Assembly: GCF_029227915.1 (NCBI RefSeq) | Contig: NC_079879.1 | Location: forward strand, 3,596,001 to 3,660,000 | Source of the DNA: Hydractinia symbiolongicarpus | Taxonomy: Eukaryota; Cnidaria; Hydrozoa; Anthoathecata; Hydractiniidae | Length of the DNA stretch: 64,000 nucleotides | Reading direction: 5' to 3' | In this document: positions 24,607 to 39,600 of the stretch, one piece after another | Layout of the letters: every line of letters starts with the position of its first letter | Position numbering within the stretch: position 1 is the stretch's first letter | Notes under the pieces: model-generated | The model's database searches: none | Told to the model about the DNA's origin: nothing | What the model saw: only the letters and a program-made list of their open reading frames with translations | Translations under genes and position numbers: made by a program

Positions 24607-27600
24607 ATGGCAGCTAGAATGTCAACAGCGTGTAAGCTTTGCTACGATAAATATTCGCTAAAACAGCCGGAAAAAGCTCCAAGAAAGTTACAATGTAATC
24701 ATATATTTTGCACAGGTACATCTCTCTCTCTCTATATATATATTTTTTCTAATGTATGGTTTATTTCGTATTATTTAAATTTATGTACATCTTTGGTGAG
24801 AAAGAAAGAGGAAAAAAGTCTTGTCCTGTCGTGTGAGTGTGTTGCAAAAGGAGAAGCGATATAGCTAGTTAGCGGCCTGTTTCAGCCTAAAAATTTCATT
24901 TTTGAAAAGATTTGTGAAATGTAGCGTATACCGTATTACGCGATTATCTAGCGACGATTTGGCATTTCCACTCTGGCTACATAACGTTGTATGCTATCCC
25001 TCAAAAAACTAAAATGGAATCAGTTGAGATGTTCTGCCAAGATTGTGAAAACGGCCTGTTTATATAACGCCATTGTCTAAAATATGTTTGGTTAGCGTCA
25101 TTTCTAATTACAAAAGTGATTTGGTAGGTCGGATAAAAATTTTTCCCTAAAAATTACAAAAATACTAGCTATATTTCGCAGCTATATTTTGTTATTTGTT
25201 TTAAATGTAGGCCAGCTGCATTTTTAGCCTCTGTTTCAAGTTCCATTTTTGTCAATCAACGTCGTTCCCATTGTTTTCTTGGGGTAACATTTGATCAAAA
25301 AATGCAATGGGAAAAGCACATTAATGACATAAATAGAAAAATACTAATTAAATATTCTAAAATTAGAACCATTGCATCCTGTTTAACACCTCACACAAAA
25401 AACCTTTTAATTAATGCACTTGTCATGCCATATTTCCACTACTGCTCCTCGGCATGGGCTTGTGCCACCCAAGGTAGATTGGGAAAACTAGAAAAACGAT
25501 TAAAATGTGTCCGTACCTTTCTTGGGAAAGAGAGGGAATATTCAATGAATAATTTACTCATCAAAAACGATGCCATATTAGTTTTCAAAGCCATGAATCA
25601 CATTGCTCCTGATTACATGCGCTCAAAATTCCTTTTGACAAAAAACTGTCATAATCATCAAACAAGAGGAGCTTCAAAAAACAGGTTCACACTTCCCTTG
25701 GTCAACACGGAATTTGGCAAAAAAGCCTTCCCATTTAGAGCTGCAAAAGTGTGGAATAATCTTCCAGACCAAGTGACCTGTGATGGAAGTCTGCTTTCGT
25801 TTAAGACTTCCATCTCGAATGTATTTGGCAAATTCTAATGGAGATCACTTTTTAACTTTTTAATTTTTGTTTTTTATTCTTTTTCTTTTAAATTTTCACA
25901 GATTATAAATGTTACTATGTTTGATTGAGCTGAGGCAGTCTAAGGTTTATCATTTTTTGTTTCTTTTTTGTTCTAGTGGCCCCCAGTGGAAACAATCCAC
26001 TAACTATAGGTTTATGTGATTTTCTGGGCTAGCCACTTTAAATATTTATTATTATTATTATTATTATTATTGCCGTATAAAGGCCACCATAAAAAATATG
26101 TTGTGTTCGCGTCCTATAAAGACCCCGCAAATATCAGTCGGTCGGGCGGTCAGGCGTATTATTTACTCCGATTTTGTCTGTCTGTCAGTAGTTTTTGTCA
26201 ATTTTGCATAAATTAGTTCTGGTGAAAAAAATTCTTTTTGAAAAATATCTTACAAAATTTTTCCCTGGTTTTTTTCCCACTTACCGACTCGGATTTTTAT
26301 TACCAAAAGTGAGTCGATCGGTCAACATATTTTTTATGACGGCCAAATGCAAAGCAGGAAAATATAGCACTGAGTAGCGCAGCGCAGTTCCCTTTCGAAA
26401 TAATATTCGGACGTAACAACCGTAATTCAAAGGACCGCTGAAAAGGAGAGCAATGCTTTGATTGGAGAATTATCTAATATCAAACACACACGGATTGCGA
26501 CAACAAAACCGAAACGTCCATATGGTAAGAATAAGAGAATACAAACAAATATCAATCTTATGAATAGTTGTTAAACATGTTCTTTACACAACCAGCTATT
26601 TCGTCGTACATTTCTCCACTCACCATTATCTGCGCAAACCAAATGTGCTCAGAGTTAACATATATCGCAATCAACCCACTTCACAATTTGTCTACACCCG
26701 GGTGGATCCTCACTATTGCAAATGCTACAACTTTCATCATCTGCATTTTTTGCGCCACCCTTTACGTCAACCTCCTTTTTCTTTGCAGAGTTTTCCTTTC
26801 CACTTGCTTGTTCCCTGTCACAGCTTCTAACACCATCGCTGTCTTTTGATGTCGATTTTCTTGTTTCTTCATTGCATCAATTTTTTTTTATAGTGGAAGA
26901 GTGACGATGGTTTCTGCTTTTGTTGAAATCTCTGGTATGTTATTTTCCACATTAACAACTTCGTGATTTTTAGCTGGTGCTTTTTATTTGATGCCACTGC
27001 AAACTTCTTTCAAGTTCAGTTCAATGCACACAGGATAAACAGTTGCATACATCTCTGTTTTTCTTCGAAAAGAGACCTGGTCAATTTCTTTGACACCACG
27101 GTGCACACAAAAAGGCTTGTCAGAGATCTGGATCCATAGTACGCTGATTCAATTAAGGATGAACACTTAATATGAGTAGCAGTGTAATATATTCCACACT
27201 CTAAGTGCATCCCACACGAAAATATCATATCTTCCAATCTTCTTTCATCTTCATTTTGTCGCTTTCTATCCAAGGAAAAGATACACCTTTCCTTACCACA
27301 TACTGCGCATTTCATGGTGGTTACAACTCGACTGTTCAAATACTTGTGACTGGAAGAAGTCTTCTGATTGATTTCTTTGCTGTTAAGCGAGGGACAATCT
27401 TTTTCCGTTGTTCTAACTTTCTCGTATGCATTTACAAACTTCATGTAGTGGTTTTTGTCAATCCCCAATATAGGAGCAGGAACAGGAGGTGACAACTCCC
27501 TGTTTGTGCGATTGCAGCAAGTAGAATCTTCGCATTTGCGATACTGCAGCATATACTATCGATCAGTTAAATGACTTTTCAGAAAGCTTCGTGCTTGAAA

Positions 27601-30600
27601 ATGAAGACTGGAATGAGTCTTCCAGCCCCTGTTGCTCACAAGCTTTTGTGCGCGAAGCCTTCATCAACCCACAAGACACGATAACTGGTTCGAAAACGCC
27701 TGCATAATCTCTTTCTAGTGCAAGTCCCTGCAAGCCAATGTTGAGTAGGGACATGCATCTCTCTGCTGGATTTATGTATGATTGATGCGGTGCGCAACGG
27801 CCAACGTTTAGAATGTCGAATTTCCCAACCGAAATGTAAGTAGTGTACATTGCACTTACAAAAATTTGATGCAGTGGTCTGCACCACCATCAGTAAACAG
27901 GCACAAGTAGGGTGGTATTATATCATGTTTCTTTAGTACATGGTACAATTCAATCACATGCCGCATTGGACTTGACGGCTAAAAAACTGCATCTTTTAAA
28001 CTAACATAAATTTGTCCTGAATAAAAGGACTCATTTGCAGAATCTGGAATGTCAGAGATGAGATCAACAGATGGGGTGATGTTTGCCACGTGATAATCGT
28101 AATCTGAAGCAGTCAGTACAACATCTTTATTTGTTAACGCTTTTCTGTTGTGACTAGTGGCAGCTTCTGGACACCCAGGCTCACCCACTGGGAATTTAGC
28201 TTTATCATCCATGAAGACCATGCTACAATGCTCTTTATTTGCCACAACCCATTCTCTCAAATTCCTAAAATAAGAAGTGATTTAAGAAATAAATGAGAAC
28301 TTCTGTAAATGTAAATATCAAACGTTGACCCGTGCACAGTTTGTTGTTTAGTCATAAGTAAGTAAACTTACTGAAAATACGCATTCATGTAATGTGAATC
28401 TTCATGATCTTTGCTTATTTGTCTCTGTTGCACCTTAGCCATAATATCGAAATGACTAGTATATGACTTTGTTGTTTGACAATTACTGCAAGGTGGGCAA
28501 AATTGGTAACGCACTGTTGTCCCTGAAGGCATTAGGACATCCATTCCCTTTTCTTTTAATCGCAATTTGACCTTTATGAAGAAAGTTATTTTAATAAGTA
28601 TATGTACATATCAGCTGGCTATTAAACAACAAACAAAACTGCAAAATCGTTGTTGCCCACGAATGGTGTTTTTTAAACAACAAAAGAAAAAAAATCAGGC
28701 ATGCCTAATGAAGCTAAAATGAACCGTAAAGCTCACCTATAAGACTTGGAACAGAGACTGCTACGGGCAGATGTGCTGTTTGTGTTAAACTCGCAATATG
28801 TGTATGACTAACCTGTAGGTTATCTTCACAGAACACCAAATAAACCCAATTGATTTACTCACAACGCAATATATACCACTATTATAAACACAATGATTTT
28901 ACCAGCAAGATTGGTTTAACACAAGTAAACCCCACCACCAATTGATTCTTATTAGTAATCGCCTAGAATGGAAGATTAACAATCTCCCTCTATTTTATTT
29001 TCTGCACGTTGTTCAGTTTATGCTGCTATGGGAGGAATTTATAGCGACTCCTACTCGCTTAGTATAGTGGTCCTGGGGTGAAATTGGCTTTTCACCAATG
29101 CCCTCTACTATACAAGTCTTGATCAAACAGTTACCGAAGACTATTCTTTCTTGGGTCCCTAGTTGTGTGATGCCAAGTGCTAAGTGGTGTTTCAGCAATG
29201 AATTCTGAAAAATAAAACTCAAAAAAAACTTTATAATAAAACATTTTGAAAACACAACATTTGATTGGTCACTAATACTCATCATGACCATTTTGTAGCA
29301 CATTTAGTAGAAGTGTGCTAATTGCTCCTTGCTCTGTTAACACATCTGCTAACTGATGTTTGGTGGGAATCCACTTCAATATAACTTCCTTTTGATTGAT
29401 GCTCTGTCTGAGAGAAGCCATGTCAACTCTTAATCGCTTATCTTCTAAAGCTTTTGTTGAATATGCAGCATCATACAAAGATTTGTTATCTGTGTAGCAC
29501 AAGATACCTTCTAGATCTGTCTTCACAATTTCCATTATTAAATTTTTCACCCAGGTACATGCATCAATACCATTAACAAGTGCTAAGGTTTCTGCTGCAA
29601 GTGTGCTACGCACAACTCTCTTAATCTTTTTTGACTGTCATGTGATAGGTGTCATGGTGTTCTCAAAACCTTTAAGAAAAACAAAAATTCCACTTTGAGA
29701 GCTTCCGTCATGTAGATTTCCAAATGAGGCATCAGCGTACAAGATTAATTGTAATGGAGGTTTCAACTTCCAAAATTTTAGGCAAATACCAGGATCCAAT
29801 TTCAACTTCTTTACCAATTTATTAGCTCTCATAACATCACCAACATTTGCACGGTTTAACTTTGTGCTTAACTGACAAACATCAAAAGAAATATCTGGCC
29901 TTGATTGAGAAGATACCCAATTTAATTGACCACAAATACATCGAAACTTAGATTGCTCTTCATGTGAGAGTTCTTGATGTTTGTTTTTGGTGCTTTGAAT
30001 CTCAACCTGTTCCATGCTTGCCACATATTTGCTTTGGTCATACTCATAAGAACTATTGAATTGTTGTATGTTGACTCCAACATATTTAAAATTACTGCAA
30101 TTCTCTGACCCAATCCGAAATATTTTTCTAATGGATGCAATGACTTTTACTTGAAAATCTTCTAATCCTCCCCAAAGAAAATCATCAACATGTATTACGA
30201 TCAATCCTTGACAACAGTCATCTTGAACCCAATAAAATAAAGCCTCATCAAATAAAGAAATTTTCATTCCCAAATCCAATTAACTGTTCCTTTACTCGTA
30301 AATACCAAGCTCTTGAAGCATCAGCAAGGCCATACATTACTTTATTTAATTTCCAAAGAACCCCTATTACGTTTGCTTCCTTTGGGGGCTTTATAATTAC
30401 TTCTCTATCAATCGGGTTACCTTAAAGAAATGCTGTTTTGACATCTAAGGTGTGGCATTCTAATTCGTTAGTTGCTAACATTGTGAGTACAATTCGCAAA
30501 CTTTCTTTTGAAAACGTCAGATTTTGAACCTCCTCTTCTTCAAAACCTCTTATGACCAAACGAGCTTTATATTTTATATTCTCTATATTTTTCTATATTT

Positions 30601-33600
30601 TTGTTGTGATTACCCATCTTGTGGATATTGTAGATTGACTTCTGTCTTCAACAGTGGAGAAAACATTGTTGTCCAGTTGGTTAATTCTTTAAATTTCGCA
30701 TTCAAGACCTCGTCTTCAATAGTTGGTTTTATTGCCAATAATGCTTCTTCAGTGTCATTAGCTTCAACAACTGGTTGCCATTCACTCACACATCTTTTGA
30801 AATCTAACCAATTAATTTCACCTGTGTCTTCATTTTGCACATTTAAACAGTTGCCATATTGTCTGCCTTCTTTTCCTTTTCTACTCACTTTACCTGCTCT
30901 GCTGTGAACTAATCCTTTAATCCACTCACTGTCTGGAGTTAGCTTATAGGTGATTCTGGTTTTTAACTTTGGTATTCCTTGAAATATAGAGGTATTGCCT
31001 TTTTTTTCATTGACTGCGGTTTCACTTTTTGATGTTTCATTAGATCTTTCCTCTATTGTTGTCCCATTGGTTTGTGAATTATCAATGGCTGCATCCTCAG
31101 TTACTGATGCTTCTGTTACTGGTACTTCCGTAGTATTACTTTCAAGATCAACTATGTCAAAAATTTCGTCTTCCGGTGAAACACAGTTTTCCAACTGCAT
31201 AGTTGTTACTTCTGGGCTCTCTTCAGAGTCTTGTGATGGTTTCTGTGAATGTACTACTTGATTTACCTTTTGCAACCGACAAATGTGGACTCTCACATAA
31301 CTTCCACCATGCTTGACAAGTACTTGTTTATTTTCTTGTCCAATTACAGTGCCTGGTCCATGCCATTTTTCTCTGTCTTTTCTTTATAAAAGACTTTATC
31401 TCCAGTTACATACTGCACATCATTATAACACTGGCCATTGTGTTAATTCTGTTGTTATCTTTCAGTAACTAATACAATAGTATTAGAGACTGGTGAAGCC
31501 TTCAAGTTACCTCATCAAGGTAAGAATCATTTAACAATGGTAGCAGAGTTAAAAGGTACAGATCAACTGGCCTGGTATTTATGATCATTGTGCGAGTGAC
31601 ATTTGAGTTGAAAGAAAGCAATTGAAGGCACAAAACCCGGATGTGCTCCTTGAGGTAAGAGAGATAACTTTTCCTTTTGTTGGTTATTTGTTGACACGTA
31701 TGTGTGCAAACCAATTGGTGAAGTGGTTTGTGAACAATGGCAACAACAACATTGAAGGCTCCACCAGCGTTTAAAGAGGATGATGACTATAGAAGTTGGA
31801 AAAACGATTTGGAGATCTGGCAGATGTTTACAGAACTACCAAAGAAAAAGCAAGGTCCAGCTGTATACCTGTCACTGACTGGTCGGACACGGGAGGCAGT
31901 ACGCGACCTGACACCTGCAGAAGTTGGATCAGATGATGGTTTGGGCAAGATTATATCTAAGCTAGATTCAATATATTTGAAAGATGACAGCACAAGAGAA
32001 TTTATTGCTTTTAAAGAGTTTTATGACTATAACAGGAATAGTGGAGACAAATTTCCTGATTTTATTGTGCAGTTTGAGAAGCTCTACAATAAGATATCCA
32101 AATATGATATGGCATTGCCTGAAGCTGTCAGGGCATATATTCTTCTCACAGCTGCGAATATGTCTGAAGAAAATGAAAAACTGGCTTGTACAACTTGTGC
32201 AGAACTCAAGTATAAGAATATGAAGGACACAATCATGAAGATATTTGGAGAACTGAACACGGCAGAAGACGCTGCACATTTGGGAGCTCTTCCTGTGAAA
32301 CAGAAATGCTTTTATGGAAATCTTCATGCTGATACCAAGGACAGCTTGTCAAGGAATACACTTTCAAGAACGAATCCTGTTGATAAGGATGGGAAACTCA
32401 TGAGGTGCCATGAATGTGAATCAACAAGACATTTTGCTAACAAATGTCCTCATAAAAATCAAGAGCAAAAAGGTTTCAGATCACGGAACAATAGACCTAC
32501 AGAAAAGAGACAAGATGTAAATGAGATCCATATCACCCTTTTTGCTCAGAAGACAGATTTGGTTTTGCCTTCTTCTGTGACCTCCAATCTTTGTATTGCT
32601 TGCAGTATAGCCCCTTAAAGTAGCTGGGCAATCCCTTGCATTGCTTCTCCACAAATTTTTTATTTATGTGATCATGATTGCAATCTATGGTCCAGAGAGC
32701 ATTAGTTACACTGTCGATTAAATGCTCAACATTGATAACGCTCGCTTTTGGAAGTGAATGACCATGCAATAAGCCGGCAATGTCATTCCAAAGTTTTTCC
32801 TTTTTGTTCTTAGCAACTTTTTTTCTACAAGTTTTCGCTTATTGGTGCTATTCATCAAGACACCAAATGCATTGCACTCGTTTCTGACTTCTTTTATTGT
32901 CACGGTTTTTACTACAACAAGGTGGACTGCCTTACCACTAACCACTTGGAGTGGCATTCGTACTGGCGCTAATACAGTATCTTTATTGTTTGTGTCTTAT
33001 AAATATTTTAATTAGCTTGTACTGGTTTTCAACTTGAAGCTCCTTTTCAGTCGCTACCCACATGTCTTTTAACGTACTGCTTAACGAGCACTTAAAGAAA
33101 GTTTTGGCAAGGGAGTTTTTGTAAACACAAATTTGTAAATATACACATTTTTTATAAGAAACCAAACATTATAGATATAAGAAAACTTAGAATCGTATAA
33201 ACATGCAACTTTTCTGGCTAAAATATGAAATCCAGGCTCAACCAAATGCTTGGGTTTCTTATAAAAAACGTGTAAAACAGAAAAATCCCATTGTATCTAT
33301 GCGAGTTGTGATGAAAGTAAACAACAATACCGAGTATTCATCTTTGACCAAGTTAACATTAAACCATTCTGTTTTTTCAACCATTATTATGAACCATGAA
33401 ACACGCAAACAAAAATAGTTATTCTTTTCTCTTATGTCTTTCGACTGCACATCTTTTAAAATAAATAAAATTTTTTCGAAACATGGTCAACATCAAATAA
33501 TTATTCATTTTACGCTGTATAAACAAGAGCCATGGAAACAAAGTGGGAAAGAGACAAAGCAAAGAAACCACTTTGCTCAATAACGTGCAAAGATGCCAAT

Positions 33601-36600
33601 GCAAAAGGTAAATGGTGGATTTTGTTGTGTGTCCAAGATTGTTTGCGGATTGTTTGGTTTTTTTTGACAAATTTATCGACTCCCCGACTCGACTTTCGCC
33701 TTTCATAGTGAGACGGTTGGGTGACGCTAACCAATTATATTTTTGAGGGTGGCCTGAACAGGACAGCTGGATTATGTACGCATGGCCTGATTTTATTTTT
33801 TTTGCCCCGATTATTATGTCGTGGTGACAGGGTTATAAACGCTGATATAATGGCTGGCCAGGCAGGCTGCCATTGGCATTTTCTTCGAAGTTTTGTGAAT
33901 GAAACATTGATAAATTATTGTTTCAGAATGATGGATTTCGTGCTTTTTTTTCTCTACAGGATAAAAACCATTTAAAACTAAGCATAGCGAAAAAAAATCT
34001 CGACATAATTCTAAATATAAACTCCTCTACACAGCTACATTTCAACATATTATACTTTGAATTTGGGGATGGGTGGTTGACTCATTTTTATTTTTTGTGG
34101 GAATTAAATTCTGGGGATGACCTAAATTATCTGTTTTGCAGGAATTAAGTTTGGTTAAAAGTTATTAAACTTGCGAATCCCAAAATTTAGTTTTCACGAA
34201 ATTTAGTTTCATTTGAGAACAACAACAGCTTTACCACAAAGGCTATTTGCTTGCCAGAAGTAATAACGAATGATATAAAAGCCAGTCAACCCTGATTATG
34301 TTTGTTCTATAAGTGACAAATAATATAAAAGTGTTGTACATAAGCCGGCCTGCCCCAATTATGTTCGTTCTAAGTGAATAACATTTTTAACTGTCGTACA
34401 TAAGCTGGCCTGTCCTGATTATGTTGCCCTTATTATGTATTTTCTGCCCTGTTCATAAATGGGGTAAGCAGCTGTGCATAATCCGGGCAGCGTTCATAAC
34501 CTGGGCAGAACAGAAACAAAATAGTTTTGTGGTTAACATCTTAACCCTGTGATGTGTTTATTTCAATGTGAAATCTGGCATTATCTTTAAAGCCTATTTT
34601 ATTATTAAAATGGTTTACAATTGCCGTCAACTTGTCGTGGATGTAGTTAGTGCAGCTGCTTCAAACGTTACCATGTATTTTTTCTGTTGCTCAAAAGTTT
34701 AGTGAATATTAAGAAAACTTTGTAAAGTGAATTAAGAAACAGGATCTTTGGGGAAAGAAATGTTTGTGCTTTCTGCTTTGTAAAGTACACAAGTTTCTCG
34801 GTACCAGTGAAATTGGTGAAATGGTAGATCCTAAACGTAATGCTAAGAATATCATAAACTATGCAGTGGTGCCAGTGAACAGAGAAAGTTGGTGAGAAAA
34901 ATTAAAGCATGTAATTTAGGCATTCAATTAACACGAATGATATGCGGTACCTGTGTTAAAGAAAGTGGATTGTTTTGAATATACAATTTCAGAATTAGGA
35001 TAACCACCTTTAATTTTTTATTACGGTTGGGAAAGTTGGACTTTGAACCTCTATTCTGGATATGGAAAGGCTACAAAAAATCTTAATATGTAAAGGCTCT
35101 TTAAGAGTTTTGCAGACTTTCTTGAGGATGTTTTTGCTTATGCCTATGTGTCAGCATTGTATTTTACAAATCTCAGGTCTTGTTTGGTTGCAAAATTATA
35201 CCAAGTTCCAAAACAAGAGTTTATGTCTCACACACAAATTTTAATAAGCTCAAAATATTGTTATATTTTTCTTATTGTAACATTGTAGGATCATGAAAGA
35301 AAACACTATACCTAAAATGTGTATATAACGAGGCTATGTCTAAGAGATCAACCTGTATATAACAAACATTCATTTTACAATAATGAGAAAGTGTCCCATG
35401 GAGCCTATAAATCCCTATATTTAATGACAATAAAACAATCCTACGAAGTGTAAAATCACTGTATTTCATGCTATAATGATGAAAAAATGCCCACTGTAAG
35501 CAGTTGATGTCCATTCATTTAAAAATATATAGTGACTGTTACCGTTTTTAAACATAGCTTGCATTTTTCACTGACTTTGTCATATCTTATTGCGATGGTT
35601 CATGTACAATAATAAAATTGAAAAGAATTAAGTTCATGTGGAAACAAAATATGTGTGATGGTTCTTGATGTATATAAGCATGAAATTGTTAAATGTATAT
35701 AAAACTTGTTTATATGTAAAGTAACATTCAAGCGGTACTGTAGGTGATGAATTTCTTTAATGAATTCTTTATGTTTGATAATTCCCTTTTCTTTTTAGAA
35801 CGTTTTGTATATATTATTTGCTGCGAAACAACAAGTACTGAATGCCTCTAAGTCAGAATTCGTGCTAGAAAGCAATGATAACTTGCTCTACTGCAATAGA
35901 AAATTAATCCAATTTCAAAAATCATGTATAAAAAATTAAAGCTTACCCCTTGCACAAAAGCAAGTTGGAAAATTTTTTTAAAAAAATGGTGATCAGTTTT
36001 TGACCTTATTGTAGGCTTATGAAGTTATCTTTACCTTTAGTTTTTGTGAAAGTCTTCAGGATTAGCAGTTGTGTGCCAGTCCTCCATTGGATTGAACATC
36101 TAGTTTACACGAATGTGTACATATGTATAATAATATATATATAATAATCGAATTTGAATCAGCCTGTCTTAACGTGGTGTATCTTACCAGTTGTTGTTCA
36201 TCTGGTATCTGGAATAGAAATTTAATAGATGTAAGAACCAGAGATTTCCACATGGTCATAAGGTGATCCTTCGTTCTGGTGTAAAAAGTTCTTAAAATCC
36301 TAGACATCATGCTTTTACTGTCATTTACTACTTTCAATATGTGGGAATGAAAGGAGCAGTTGGTGGATAATATGACACCAAGATCTTTCAGTTCCTTATG
36401 GTCTGTGATGATGGATCCAGAGGGGGAAAGATATAATGTGCAATTTTTCAGGGTGTCGTTCGTGCCATAACGCATGACCTCAAACTTTAGATCATTAAAT
36501 TTTATGTTTGCATCTTCTGCCCATTCATAAATTTTCTGAAGGTCACTTTTGCAACTTGCCCATGTCCCTGAGAGAGTCGATGCTCTCGGTAACCCTGTGT

Positions 36601-39600
36601 CATCAGCAAATGGTACAATACTGTCACTGACATTTGAGTCTATATCTCCAAGGAGGATGATGTTGGTCCAAGCATACTACCTTGGGGTACGTCTGAAATA
36701 ATAGCAACAGGACATGATTCCATTCCATTGACAATGACTGATTGGGTGCGATATGTTAATTAATGCATGGCATCGTGTATTAGAAAAAACGAGGTGCTGT
36801 TCTAAGGGTTCATCAAGGTATATGTAGTGATGTAGATTATGTTTTTACCTATCCAGTTTGACATTTTCAATATATATTTACATGAATATTAACCGTTACC
36901 CTTTTGCTTCGTAGTTGATTGTATTGAACCCACTACACCAGCTAGGCCATAGGTGATCAAACTACATGTTACCAGAGTGCTGAATGCCCCTTGGGACCTC
37001 TATGTACATATATTTTTAATAATATTTTCTTTATACATGTTCTAAAGATTATCCCTGTGAAGTGTTAAAATATTTTTAAGGTTATCCCAGCAGCTAGCAA
37101 CGCACTGGGAACTGCACTTAACATGATCAAAAACAAAAAAACTAAAAAAATTATAAAAAAAATTCAAAAAAATCCTCTCTTTTTTATTTTTCTTCTCTAC
37201 AATGACAGATAATAACTTATTTTCACTAACTTGCTTTTAATAATTAGATTAGTGGTTATAACTCTCCTGCTCTGTGCGGGAGACTGGGTTTCGATTCCTC
37301 TTGACGGCGATTCAACATGGGCGAGTAAATGTTACCATAGCCTCGCGTTAACCCAAGCCATGTAAAAGAAATTGGGGAGATGGCACACTGTGTGGGCCGT
37401 CGGATGTTGCCGAGAGTTGTCTAGTAGAGCGCGGGTCCTGATTTGGTCTGCATAGCTCAAAATGAGCATTAAATACTCTAGGACTCCATCTAAGCTATGG
37501 CCCTTCCTGGAAATAATAGACAGGGTATATCCCTCGTTATTTATGAGGCTAGCCATGTAAAATATGCACATCTATCTATCTAACCAAAAAAAATCATGCT
37601 TATTACATTAAAAAATCCTATCAAATTGTTTTTGATATTTTGTCTATTCGACAACTGAATGGTCTAGGTCTAGATTTATTAAAAATTAAAGCCTTTTTGA
37701 ATTTTCTTATGAAAATTTTAACAGATTTTTATATTTGAATAACAATTTATTATGTCAGACATTGTTAGTGACCTATGGTCAAATACAAGGTAGGTAATTG
37801 TCTTGCTAGTTTAAGCAAAAAATTTATTTCAGATCATTTCAATGTTTTAAAAACAATATTGTTTCCCTGTATTATTTCCAGGGGGGTTATTTAGATTCCT
37901 TAAAAATCAACATGTGCTTTATGTGTTTAGAATGCATTGAGAAATTAAAGCAACTGCAAGGTTTGGCTATTGAATGTCCATCATGTTTGACAATTACGAC
38001 CATACCCTCGCAAGGTGTGGATTATCTGCCAAAAGATTATAATGTTCTTGGAATAATTGAAGGCTCGAAAACTTATGAACAGTGTAAACACTGTAAAAAG
38101 TTGACGTATCCACCAAAATCTGCAACGCTGCATTGCAGTGATTGCCGAGATGTTTACTGTGGTTCTTGTAGCGACAAAATGCATTTGAAAGTGGAAAATC
38201 AAGATCACGTTATTCGTTTGGCAAATTCGTTCGATGACATGAAGTTAATAAGAAGTACTTCAAGAAAAGAAAGCAGCTCCATGAAAAGTGGGTCCCCTTT
38301 TGACGAGAAGCGACAGTTGAGAAGACAGCTTTCAATGAACTCGGGTAGGTTTTTTTCCTACCTTTTTACTTTTCTACATTTGTTTGTGCTTTATTGTACC
38401 TTGGACAGGCGGTGTTAGGGTGGACTTTTGTGGGTGGAATAAGCATAGACTTCTGTGGGCGGAATTAGCGATTTGATAACTGGTGTTTTATATAAAACCA
38501 AACAATAAAAAAACAATTGCACGGATTAATTTTGCCAAGTGGACCCTGAGGTTTTTGTGTGAATTGAATTTTGCAAATTAGCGTGTATTAATTTTGGCGG
38601 ACGCCATATACACCATATTTAGCGTAAATCTAATTGCACTGCTGACAACTTACGATATATTTTGAGTGGACTAATTTTTTCAAATTCGTATTCGGAAGAG
38701 TCGCCCTCATCACAATCGTTAACATTTGGGCTATTTTGTGCTCAGCAGGACAGATGTTGATATGGCCCCCATCAATTTTTTAGAGTCGGCGTTTGATAGA
38801 GTGACATGATAAGAGAAAGTCATAAAGCTTGCTCTGTCTCCTCTTTAATGATTTTACAACCTTGTTTCCAGTACCTTTTCTATTCACCATGGAATTCTGC
38901 ATGGAATTAATTACGCAAATTTTTTCAAAACCTCAAAAACTCAGCTGTTTATATCAATGAACAGTTTGAAATGTTTACAAATTTCTTCACAAGACAATTC
39001 ATGTTACTACAACAACCACCACAGGGGAATTTCTCTGGAATTCCCCCTTTAAACGGAACAAAATAGTAGGCACAAGTGGGATACCATGCCACAGTCTAGC
39101 TTTGTTTACAAGGAAAAAAAGCTAACCTTTCTAAAAAACCTTGTATTTACCAGGTGACTTCGTAAAGTAATTTACTACGTGTGCACATGTGTATGTATAG
39201 CCAGCTGAACTTTAGGATTAATTATTTGTTAAAGTTAATTTTTCATATATTATATTCTTTATTCTAAGCTTTTTTCACCTTCTTTCTGCTTATCGTTTGC
39301 TTATATATTATGCCGTTATTTCCAAATTTTAATCCTCGCTATCAGATTGCTTGACTATGAACATTGCTTAGTAGAGTCATCCCTGCTGCTGACACCAGCA
39401 TACTGAAACCTACATGGCTATATACCACCACATATTATCTTTAAGGTCACATTTTTTATAAGCAATACCTTTATAGCATAGAAGTATAAAATCCTCTTTT
39501 CTTTTATGCCCCCATGTTTATAGCAACTGAATTAGAAAAATTGTCAATTTCAGTTCTGTAAGAAATAAGCAAAAGTAACAAAAAACATTTACTTACGACG

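Larger units (their letters stand above)
24716..37930 (+). other. 13.2-kb first intron of the TRIM gene, filled with mobile elements
   Basis: Bounded by donor GTACA at 24716 and acceptor TGTGTTTAG at 37922-37930. It splits the RING between ligand 5 and ligand 6. It contains a LINE fragment, a decayed DDE-type element, two Copia-type segments in opposite orientation, an older dispersed repeat, a LINE fragment and a SINE, listed separately. Confidence 0.75.

Noticed and set aside
26568-26904. Overlapping plus-strand frames rich in Phe/Leu/Ser
   Set aside because: No motif, three overlapping frames, no splice context.
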